This document shows, one piece after another, positions 33,097 to 39,181 of a stretch of 40,689 nucleotides of DNA. This stretch comes from an uncultured Veillonella sp. Lineage in GTDB: Bacteria; Bacillota; Negativicutes; Veillonellales; Veillonellaceae. Each line of letters opens with the position of its first letter. The stretch's first letter is position 1. Under the pieces are notes generated by a model that had not been told where the DNA came from, did not search any database, and was given only the letters and a program-made list of their open reading frames with translations. Where the stretch lies: NCBI GenBank assembly GCA_900550455.1, contig URSE01000003.1, forward strand, positions 1-40,689, given 5' to 3'. A program made the translations under genes and the position numbers.

Positions 33097-34124
33097 AGCC
33101 TACCTCCCTTCCGCATACCATACAAGAGATAGAGGAAGTAGGGTGCCCCGATAAGGGCCGTAACTACACCTACCCGAACCTCTCCCGCAAAGGGTATAAG
33201 GCGCCCCAGTGTATCACAGGCTACCAAGAAACTAGCCCCACCCATAGCTGCGGCTGGTAAGAGACGACGGTGATCAGGCCCTACCAAGCGACGCATGATA
33301 TGAGGCACAACCAAGCCTACAAATCCAATGGTCCCACTAATACACACAGCCGTAGCTGTCAATATAGAAGCGAGGAAGATAAAGAGGACACGATAGGCTG
33401 TAACCGGTAAGCCTAAGGCTTTAGCCTCTACATCACCAAGGGCCATAACATTGAGCTGTCGGCCTAGGATGAGGAGGATGGCCCCTGCTACTAGGATAGG
33501 TCCCAAGCCCATAGCCACATGAGACCAGTGGCGAGCCTCAAGACCGCCTATCATCCAAAAGAGGAAGGTCTTAATCTGTAGGTCTGGAAGGGTCGTCAAG
33601 AGACCCGATGTGAGGGCTCCACAAAAGAGGCTGACTGCTAGCCCGGCTAAGAGGAGGATAGAAGGATTAATCCGCCCCCCTCTAAGGGTAATGACGATGG
33701 CCACAAGCAATGTGACAAAGGCCCCCACCAAGGCAAAGGCTGGCATGGCCCAATAGGACAGGGTAGCCGCCCCCGTTACCAAGGCAAGAATGGCCCCCAA
33801 TCCTGCCCCAGAGCTCAGGCCCAAGATACCTGGATCCGCTAAGGGGTTAGAAAATAGGCCTTGCATAACAGTACCCGCCAAGGCCAAGGCACCACCTACC
33901 AAGAGGCCTACCAAGATGCGGGGCATACGGAGATACCAAAAGGCTGCTGTCTGCTCCGGTGTTAAATAGGTCACTTGATCAGACGCCACTCCTAAGACCT
34001 GAAGAAGGCTTTTAAAAGCACCCAGAACAGGTACATCAATGGTCCCTAGAAGGAGCGAAGCTACTACAATGAGCAGCATAACAAGAAGGGCCCAAAGATA
34101 GATCCATTTAGATTGTTTATTCAT
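33093..34124 (-). CDS. btuC: Cobalamin ABC transporter permease (BtuC/FecCD family)
   Basis: Ten-helix inner-membrane channel of the importer. FecCD hallmarks are LPRILVGLLVGGALALAGTVMQGLFSNPLADPGILG and the C-terminal TISGTIGFVGLVVPHIMRRLVGPDHR coupling region. I start at the ATG at 34124 (343 aa) with AAGGGA upstream; the longer frame would begin inside the riboswitch terminator. First gene of the operon and the direct target of the cobalamin riboswitch. Confidence 0.93.
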   Translation of the reverse strand: MNKQSKWIYLWALLVMLLIVVASLLLGTIDVPVLGAFKSLLQVLGVASDQVTYLTPEQTAAFWYLRMPRILVGLLVGGALALAGTVMQGLFSNPLADPGILGLSSGAGLGAILALVTGAATLSYWAMPAFALVGAFVTLLVAIVITLRGGRINPSILLLAGLAVSLFCGALTSGLLTTLPDLQIKTFLFWMIGGLEARHWSHVAMGLGPILVAGAILLILGRQLNVMALGDVEAKALGLPVTAYRVLFIFLASILTATAVCISGTIGFVGLVVPHIMRRLVGPDHRRLLPAAAMGGASFLVACDTLGRLIPFAGEVRVGVVTALIGAPYFLYLLYGMRKGGRL

Positions 34125-34161
34125 AGCATATCCCTTTTTTAAATCTATCATTACACACATG

Positions 34162-34195
34162 AAAAAAGCGCATTATCTTGGGATAATACGCTCTT
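34162..34195 (-). terminator. Riboswitch-linked intrinsic terminator upstream of btuC
   Basis: GCGCATTATC (34168-34177) and GATAATACGC (34182-34191) form a near-perfect 10-bp stem with loop TTGG. On the minus strand it runs into CTTTTTTC. It lies 37 nt before the btuC ATG, so ligand-bound riboswitch can stop transcription before the operon. Confidence 0.9.
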
Positions 34196-34210
34196 ATAGT
34201 CAGCTTATAA

Positions 34211-34434
34211 ACCTGCCTCTATACCTGGCAGACACCTACTATAATCACCTATCTATCGCTCGTAGATTAAAACGGAGATTCTTAAATAGGCAGTTCTCCT
34301 GGCTTGGCTTCATCGCTTCTCTCCCCTTCTCAGATTGCTCCAATGGTATATTGAGAGTCGCTCGTCCATACAGTGGCGGGACCGCACCGGCTTTACACCG
34401 ATTTCTCTATTAAGTCATAGGACACCTATTCTCA
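34211..34434 (-). ncRNA. Cobalamin (AdoCbl-type) riboswitch controlling btuCDFB
   Basis: Read on the minus strand, conserved elements occur in order: AATAGGTG near the 5' end (34430), GGTGTAAAGCCGGTGCGG, the core GCGGTCCCGCCACTGTA (34369-34385), and the B12-box GAAGCCaagCCAGGAGAACTGCC (34289-34311). The 5' AATAGG can pair with CCTATT just after the B12-box (P1 stem). The following stem CTGCC...GGCAG (34213-34232) and the terminator form the expression platform. Aptamer about 34284-34434. Confidence 0.93.
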
Positions 34435-34451
34435 TGTATGCAATTGCAATT

Positions 34452-34480
34452 AGTATAAGGTTTACAAATGAGAATTACAT
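34452..34480 (-). promoter_or_regulatory. Putative promoter of the btu riboswitch transcript
   Basis: TATACT (34452-34457) on the minus strand is a good -10 about 20 nt before the aptamer. The -35 (ATGTAA, 34475-34480, 17-nt spacer) is weak. Confidence 0.4.
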
Positions 34481-34554
34481 GATATTTTAATTTTAATCTA
34501 AGCCCTATGTGGAAAGCTTTCTGGAGGTCAGCTAATCTTTCTTACCTAAGCGCC

Positions 34555-34998
34555 TTAGCAGGATTCCAAAAAGGCTTTGATCTTAGGATTTTTTCTAAGG
34601 TCCTCCATCTCTTGATCATTCAAGAGTTTTACCTTATCCCTGTCATTATTAACCAGGCATAAAAAGCCCACATAGTCGCCCTTATTAGCCCTAAATTGAT
34701 GGAGGGTCTTGCCGGGCACTTCTACGAAGTCACCCGCTTTTACATCGTAAATTTGATCACCCAAGAGGCATTGACCATGGCCGCGAAATATCATGACCAT
34801 GTGGGTATGTTCATGCCATTCTAAGGTAGAGTAACCACCAGGCTTAACCTCAAAGTAGCGAAATTGACAAGGAATATCAAAAGCCCCATTAAAGAGGACC
34901 TGCCGGGTTACATCCTTAAAAGGAGACCCATCTTGTTTATAAACTAGGGTGGATGTACCCTCCCAGGTAAAATCATCTACATTAAAACGTTTAATCAT
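34555..34998 (-). CDS. Cupin-domain protein
   Basis: A single-cupin protein of 147 aa with no signal peptide, so cytosolic. The metal-binding motif is PGGYSTLEWHEHTHMVMIFRGHG (two His and Glu, about residues 53-75), with the second motif PGKTLHQFRA carrying the third His. The substrate cannot be inferred; candidates range from sugar binding to dioxygenase activity. A strong terminator stands 12 nt before its ATG, so it depends on read-through or an unseen promoter. Its ribosome-binding site (AGGTG) is modest. Confidence 0.85.
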   Translation of the reverse strand: MIKRFNVDDFTWEGTSTLVYKQDGSPFKDVTRQVLFNGAFDIPCQFRYFEVKPGGYSTLEWHEHTHMVMIFRGHGQCLLGDQIYDVKAGDFVEVPGKTLHQFRANKGDYVGFLCLVNNDRDKVKLLNDQEMEDLRKNPKIKAFLESC

Positions 34999-35009
34999 AG
35001 TACACCTAT

Positions 35010-35034
35010 AAAAAAGAGCCCCTAAAGGGCTCTT
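35010..35034 (-). terminator. Terminator after the tatA-HMA genes
   Basis: AAGAGCCC and GGGCTCTT form a stem with a 5-nt loop; on the minus strand it is followed by TTTTTTATAG. Classic intrinsic terminator, 10 nt downstream of the HMA gene. Confidence 0.93.
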
Positions 35035-35043
35035 ATCTCATTC

Positions 35044-35349
35044 TTAATCGAACAATTTCTTAATGGCACCAAGGAAGCCGCCGTGGCTATGCACGTAAGG
35101 TTTCACTTCGCTGACTTCGAAACCAGTTTTTTCAATGGCCGCGGAGATAGTATTTTCATCAATCTTTGCTTCTTCAAAGGAAATCGTTGCTGTTTTATCG
35201 CCCAAGTCTACATGAGAGGACAAAACCCCTGGCAAACCGAGGGTTGTACCTTCAACAGTTTCCTTACAGTTATTGCACATCATGCCAGGCACAACAAATA
35301 CTTTTGTTACTACACCATTTTCTTGGCCACAGCCACATTCTTTACACAT
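35044..35349 (-). CDS. Heavy-metal-associated (HMA) domain protein, copper-chaperone-like
   Basis: A 101-aa cytosolic protein with an HMA ferredoxin-like domain. The metal motif is MMCNNC (C25, C28), with betas VTKVFVVPG, SSHVDLGDKTATISFEE and the helix ENTISAAIEKTGF. The N-terminus has extra Cys (MCKECGCGQ: C2, C5, C7) and the C-terminus has VHSH, so extra metal ligands flank the core. CopZ-type chaperones are about 70 aa, so this is longer. Gene lies 23 nt after tatA with AAGGAGG before its ATG. Copper is the usual ligand but other soft metals are possible. Confidence 0.85.
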   Translation of the reverse strand: MCKECGCGQENGVVTKVFVVPGMMCNNCKETVEGTTLGLPGVLSSHVDLGDKTATISFEEAKIDENTISAAIEKTGFEVSEVKPYVHSHGGFLGAIKKLFD

Positions 35350-35372
35350 AAAATACCTCCTTACAACAACGA

Positions 35373-35618
35373 TTATTTTTCGTCTGCGTGTTTATCTTTT
35401 TGCTCGTTAACAGCACCTGCTGTCACATCGATAGTAGTGGCATCTTTTACTTCTTTTTTAGCATCATCCACAGTGGATTTAGCTCCGCCCATAGCCCCTT
35501 TAAATTCATTCAAAGACTTGCCCAAGGCCTTGCCCACTTCTGGCAATTTACCAGGACCAAAGATAACCAATGCGATAATCAAGACGATGATTAATTCTTG
35601 TACGCCAATGCCGCCCAT
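35373..35618 (-). CDS. tatA: Sec-independent translocase component TatA/TatE
   Basis: Pore-forming subunit for export of folded, often cofactor-bearing proteins. The N-terminal transmembrane helix (VQELIIVLIIALVIFGPGKLPEVG) with FGPGKLP hinge and amphipathic helix (KALGKSLNEFKGAMG) is diagnostic. The rest is charged and disordered. 81 aa is normal. No tatC or tatB is seen in the window. First gene before the HMA gene, with a promoter and a palindrome upstream. Confidence 0.93.
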   Translation of the reverse strand: MGGIGVQELIIVLIIALVIFGPGKLPEVGKALGKSLNEFKGAMGGAKSTVDDAKKEVKDATTIDVTAGAVNEQKDKHADEK

Positions 35619-35650
35619 ATCTATACTCCTTAATTAGTACTCACTCATGC

Positions 35651-35699
35651 CTAAATTAGGTCTATAATTTAGTGTATCATGTTATGCCCCTGCTGACCA
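35651..35699 (-). promoter_or_regulatory. tatA promoter with overlapping palindromic operator candidate
   Basis: TGGTCA (35694-35699), 17 nt, TACACT (35671-35676) on the minus strand form a plausible promoter. Immediately downstream, touching the -10, CTAAATTA (35651-35658) and TAATTTAG (35665-35672) form an 8-bp perfect inverted repeat with a 6-nt spacer. This is the classic position for a repressor site. The sequence resembles no operator I can name. Confidence 0.5.
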
Positions 35700-35735
35700 G
35701 TTTTGACAATCTTAGAGCTTCAGTTTTTATAAAAA

Positions 35736-36503
35736 CTAGCCTTGTCTTAGAGTAGCTCCTTCATAGGCCTCTTGATCAACGAACCAAAGGATATCATCTT
35801 GGCATAAAACTGCACCTGGCAAGACCTCTTGTAAACGTTCATCCCAAGAAAATCCTTCAAAATCCTTCCGTTGATAGAGAACTTTGCGAAGGGCCGCCCG
35901 TTTTCGTTCCCCTACAACGCCAAACCATACGGTGGAGGCCTTGGCCAAGAAGGAGAAGGTCATGGAAACCCGATCCCACACCTTGCCATCTTTCACAGGG
36001 ACCGCCCAATGGTCTGTATCGGTAAGAACAGATGATTTAGGGAAAAGACCCGCAATATGCCCATCCTGCCCTAGATCCAAAATAACTAGGTCCAAGGCCG
36101 CTTTATCCAAGCCACGTAAGACATTTTTTAGTTCTTGCTCGTATTCAGCAGCAGCGTTCATGAGAGAACCGCCCGACATAGGCACGCCATAGAGGTGGAC
36201 CACATCAGATACCGCCCCATCTACTAGGCGTGCGATTCGACCGTAGTAAGAATCAGGGTCATCGTAATCAACAAATCGTTCATCAGTCCAGAGGAAATAG
36301 GTGTCCTCCCAATTGACCTTCTGGTTATAGAGAGGATCTACCAAAACCGCCATAAGACCTTCTACAACGGAACCGCCCGTAATTCCTACCACGCAGGCTC
36401 CCGTTTTTTGAATCACTTCATTAGAGTAGTTCACAAAGGCATCGGCCATGGCGCGATACACATTGTCTGCACTAGCAGACAAACGAATCACATCTTCAGA
36501 CAT
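35736..36503 (-). CDS. pgl: 6-phosphogluconolactonase
   Basis: Hydrolyses 6-phosphogluconolactone in the oxidative pentose-phosphate pathway. The fold is that of the glucosamine-6-phosphate isomerase/6PGL family. The motifs GITGGSV (about 40-46), LWTDERFVDYDDPDSYYGR, and LVILDLGQDGHIAGLFP are typical of the DevB/pgl group. 255 aa is slightly longer than usual. AAGGGTG precedes the ATG. No zwf or gnd is nearby, and no adjoining operon is evident. Confidence 0.88.
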   Translation of the reverse strand: MSEDVIRLSASADNVYRAMADAFVNYSNEVIQKTGACVVGITGGSVVEGLMAVLVDPLYNQKVNWEDTYFLWTDERFVDYDDPDSYYGRIARLVDGAVSDVVHLYGVPMSGGSLMNAAAEYEQELKNVLRGLDKAALDLVILDLGQDGHIAGLFPKSSVLTDTDHWAVPVKDGKVWDRVSMTFSFLAKASTVWFGVVGERKRAALRKVLYQRKDFEGFSWDERLQEVLPGAVLCQDDILWFVDQEAYEGATLRQG

Positions 36504-36657
36504 TATTTCACCCTTATATTAATACAAGCACAAACCAGTCAAGAGACTGAATCAGGCTACTATTAGTATAGTCAATACGAGAAAAGTATACTCCCATTCA
36601 TGACAAGAGGCAAGGCAAGGTGAGGAGCAGCCTTACAAGAGGGCGCTAACCAAAAGC

Positions 36658-37032
36658 CTATTCAACAAGAAGGGCTTCATCATCAATCACGGCCTTAGAC
36701 CCCCGCGTCCCAGTCCGGATCCGCATGGAGTCAGCTACATCGTAGACGAAAATTTTTCCGTCCCCCACCTTACCGGTTTGCAAGGCCTTTCGAGCCGCTT
36801 CCATAACCGCATCAACCGGAACTTGGCAAACTACGGTTTCTACCTTGACCATAGGAACTAAATTCACGTTATATTCCTTGCCCCGGTAGACTTCCTTATG
36901 ACCCTTCTGCAAGCCACAACCATACACTTGGCTAACCGTCATCCCTTGTACACCAATAGTATTCAAGGCTTCTTTTAAATCTTCCAAACGCTCAGGGCGA
37001 GCGATGATATCGATCTTGGTCATCTTGTCCAT
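36658..37032 (-). CDS. glnK: Nitrogen regulatory protein P-II
   Basis: Senses 2-oxoglutarate and ATP/ADP and blocks AmtB when nitrogen is plentiful. The family core is KIDIIARPERLEDLKEAL, the T-loop YRGKEYNVNLVPMVKVE with the modifiable Tyr (Y54 from this start, Y51 by standard numbering), and KIFVYDVADSMRIRTGTRG. 124 aa is a few residues longer than typical. GGAGGAG supports the ATG at 37032; an inner ATG 9 nt later lacks spacing. Adjacent to and downstream of amtB, the usual GlnK context. Confidence 0.94.
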   Translation of the reverse strand: MDKMTKIDIIARPERLEDLKEALNTIGVQGMTVSQVYGCGLQKGHKEVYRGKEYNVNLVPMVKVETVVCQVPVDAVMEAARKALQTGKVGDGKIFVYDVADSMRIRTGTRGSKAVIDDEALLVE

Positions 37033-37201
37033 CTGCTAATCTCCTCCCTTATATAGTCTCTTTCTTACTAATCATTTCCTATGAAAGCTATCACAGTTAT
37101 TAAGAATCATACAATGTTATATGTATTCTACAGTTTTTAATATGATATGTCTCCATCTATTATACTGCTATTAAGTGACCTCAAGCTCACTATACAGGAT
37201 C

Positions 37202-38503
37202 TTATTCCTTATGATTCATAGAGGCTACCAATTTATCCAACTCACTCCCCGTCCCACTAGCAGATAAGGCGTTAGTAGAGAAGATAGAGTGGTTATAAGC
37301 ACTTTCACCATGTTGGACGATATCCATACCAGCTGTTTCTGCACTGATATCTACCCGCATATCCATAACGAGGGAAATGACCTTATAGAGAAGGTAAGAT
37401 CCTACTATAGCTAAGGCATAAGCGATGACGATAGAAAGAATTTGAGCTAAGAACATATGCGTTTCTCCATAGTAAAGGCCGTTAGCCCCAGCTGGATTAA
37501 TGGTCACAGACCCCCATATACCGGTAGCAATAGCACCCCAAGTACCGCCGACACCATGGACACCAAAGGCATCTAAAGAATCATCATAACCCAATTTATT
37601 TTTTAATACTGCCACGGCTAAATAACAGATAGCCCCACCTAGGGCCCCAATCCAAATGCTAGGAAGGATACCTACAAAGCCAGCACCTGGTGTGATAGCC
37701 ACAAGGCCTGCCACACAGCCAGAGGCGGCACCAAAGAGGGTCGGTTTACCTTGCAAAAGCCATTCTGTAAAAACCCAGGCTAAAGCGCCTGCAGCAGCTG
37801 ATACTTGCGTGGTCATAAAGGCATTAACAGCTAATTCATTCGCTCCTAAGGCAGAACCTCCATTAAAACCGAACCAACCGAACCAAAGCATGGAAGCCCC
37901 TAACACAACCATGGGCAAATGATGGGGCAACATAGGCGCCTTGCCATAGCCATGGCGTTTTCCCAAAAGAATGCAGAGTACTAAACCGGACACACCGGAC
38001 AAGATATGGATAACTAAACCACCTGCAAAATCCAGAGCGCCCAAGCGGGCTAACCAGCCCCCACCCCATACCCAATGGGCCATAGGGTTATAAATGAAGA
38101 AAGACCAAAGGAGAGCAAAAACAACAAAGGCCTTGAACTTGATTCGTTCCGCAAAAGATCCTGCAATCAGGGCTGGTGTAATAACAGCGAACATACATTG
38201 AAAGGCAGCAAAAAGAAGCTCTGGAATCCCAGTATCCTTCATAATATGGCCTGCTACATGTTCCAGCCCCAACTTATTAAGGCTACCGATAATACCGCCT
38301 ATATCATCTCCGAAAACTAAGGTGTAGCCAATCAGAACCCATTCAATGGTAATGAGGGCTATCATAAAGATAGAGTGCATAATGGTATTCAAAACATTCT
38401 TAGACCGCACCATACCCCCATAAAAGAAGGCTAGTCCTGGGGTCATAAAGAAAACTAAGGCCGTAGACATCAACATCCATGCCACATTACCCGTATCTAA
38501 CAT
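37202..38503 (-). CDS. amtB: Ammonium transporter
   Basis: Trimeric inner-membrane channel for ammonium/ammonia. FFYGGMVRSKNVLN at the N-terminus, twin-His positions in GGLVIHILSGVSGLVL and DAFGVHGVGGTWGAIATG, and the Amt signature are all visible. Eleven hydrophobic segments are expected. 433 aa is normal. The C-terminal tail (about residues 395-433) is long and polar and would host GlnK contacts. GGGGAG precedes the ATG. Strong promoter about 140 nt upstream with a terminator-like hairpin between. Confidence 0.96.
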   Translation of the reverse strand: MLDTGNVAWMLMSTALVFFMTPGLAFFYGGMVRSKNVLNTIMHSIFMIALITIEWVLIGYTLVFGDDIGGIIGSLNKLGLEHVAGHIMKDTGIPELLFAAFQCMFAVITPALIAGSFAERIKFKAFVVFALLWSFFIYNPMAHWVWGGGWLARLGALDFAGGLVIHILSGVSGLVLCILLGKRHGYGKAPMLPHHLPMVVLGASMLWFGWFGFNGGSALGANELAVNAFMTTQVSAAAGALAWVFTEWLLQGKPTLFGAASGCVAGLVAITPGAGFVGILPSIWIGALGGAICYLAVAVLKNKLGYDDSLDAFGVHGVGGTWGAIATGIWGSVTINPAGANGLYYGETHMFLAQILSIVIAYALAIVGSYLLYKVISLVMDMRVDISAETAGMDIVQHGESAYNHSIFSTNALSASGTGSELDKLVASMNHKE

Positions 38504-38557
38504 AAGAGGCTCCCCTTTATAAACTATATATACCGACTCCCAAAGAAGGCCTATAAA

Positions 38558-38597
38558 ACAAAAGACGCCTTGCTAGATTAAATCTAACAAGACGTCA
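38558..38597 (-). terminator. Terminator-like hairpin inside the amtB leader
   Basis: GACG/CGTC, CTTG/CAAG and TAGATT/AATCTA arms (38564-38596) form one imperfect long stem. On the minus strand it is followed by TTTTGTTTTA. It lies between a strong promoter and the amtB ATG, so most transcripts may stop here. Confidence 0.75.
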
Positions 38598-38646
38598 TTG
38601 TCTTTTATGCTCTTATGGGTTGTGACTTATGCCACTTAATGAATAT

Positions 38647-38675
38647 ATATTAATATCCACTCTCTAGTGTGTCAA
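38647..38675 (-). promoter_or_regulatory. Strong sigma-70 promoter upstream of amtB
   Basis: TTGACA (38670-38675), exactly 17 nt, TAATAT (38647-38652) on the minus strand. It begins right after a terminator (38680-38707) and sits 145 nt upstream of the amtB ATG. Predicted start near 38640. Confidence 0.75.
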
Positions 38676-38708
38676 GAAAAAAGCACTCTGTCGAAACAAA
38701 GTGCTTTA
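38676..38708 (-). terminator. Second terminator downstream of the tRNA-Leu 3'-end copy
   Basis: AAAGCACT (38680-38687) and AGTGCTTT (38700-38707) with TGT/ACA inside close a CGAA tetraloop. The minus-strand sequence continues TTTTTTCTTGACA, i.e. straight into the amtB -35 box. Confidence 0.85.
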
Positions 38709-38730
38709 AGCTATGGTGCGGTTGGAGGGA
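38709..38730. repeat. Isolated copy of the tRNA-Leu 3' end (22-nt direct repeat)
   Basis: 22 bases identical to 38829-38850, exactly 120 bp away. The shared segment is the last part of tRNA-Leu(GAG) including the encoded CCA, plus a few bases beyond. No tRNA can be folded from the sequence upstream of this copy (38731-38797), so it is a remnant or a recombination/attachment scar. Confidence 0.8.
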
Positions 38731-38796
38731 TACGTAAACAACTTAGGTCTCTAGGAGCATAGCGACGCAGAGGCCTTAGTGTGTCGATCTCTCCCA

Positions 38797-38828
38797 CGAA
38801 AAAAGGACCCCACCCAAGTGAGATCCTT
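38797..38828 (-). terminator. Terminator of the tRNA operon
   Basis: Minus-strand AAGGATCTCAC and GTGGGGTCCTT pair over 11 bp (with G-U pairs) around TTGG and run into TTTTCG, 6 nt after the tRNA-Leu CCA end. Confidence 0.85.
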
Positions 38829-38833
38829 AGCTA

Positions 38834-38919
38834 TGGTGCGGTTGGAGGGACTTGAACCCTCACGAGCGTATGCTCACCACCCCCTCAAGATGGCGTGTCT
38901 GCCGTTCCACCACAACCGC
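38834..38919 (-). tRNA. tRNA-Leu (anticodon GAG)
   Basis: 86 nt on the minus strand. Acceptor GCGGTTG pairs with CAACCGC, discriminator A and CCA are encoded. Anticodon stem CCATC/GGTGG around loop TTGAGGG gives anticodon GAG. A long variable arm (GTGAGCATACGCTC) is as expected for class II tRNA-Leu, and a T-arm GAGGGTTCAAGTCCCTC is present. Confidence 0.95.
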
Positions 38920-38935
38920 ATGTTGTGTGTTAGTA

Positions 38936-39011
<76 letters not shown>

Positions 39012-39032
39012 ATGATTTTTTGTAAAAAAAAA

Positions 39033-39108
39033 TGGCGACCCCGATCAGATTTGAACTGACGATCTTCGCCGTGACAGGGCGACATGTTAACCGCTACACC
39101 ACGGGGCC
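39033..39108 (-). tRNA. tRNA-Asp (anticodon GTC)
   Basis: 76 nt on the minus strand. Acceptor GGCCCCG/CGGGGTC, anticodon loop CTGTCAC between TCGCC and GGCGA, discriminator G and encoded CCA. First gene of the tRNA operon, 21 nt before tRNA-Phe. Confidence 0.95.
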
Positions 39109-39127
39109 GTTTCTCAGGTACTTGCTT

Positions 39128-39156
39128 ATTATATGTGTTCTCAGAATTTCTGTCAA
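39128..39156 (-). promoter_or_regulatory. Consensus sigma-70 promoter of the tRNA operon
   Basis: TTGACA (39151-39156), exactly 17 nt, TATAAT (39128-39133) on the minus strand: a perfect match to consensus. Predicted start near 39121, about 12 nt before tRNA-Asp. Confidence 0.92.
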
Positions 39157-39181
39157 TACGGATTTAGGATTTTTTCCTATA

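Noticed and set aside
34458..34485. Possible Fur-like box (AATGAGAATTACAT) upstream of the btu riboswitch
   Set aside because: Poor match to an inverted repeat, and the cobalamin riboswitch already explains regulation.
35719..35738. AGTTTTTATAAAAACT palindrome as pgl terminator
   Set aside because: AT-only stem overlapping the pgl stop with no T-tract beyond; not convincing.
38605..38640. Sigma-54 promoter for amtB
   Set aside because: A TGGC is present, but the GC of the -12 element is missing at the right spacing, and a good sigma-70 promoter exists.
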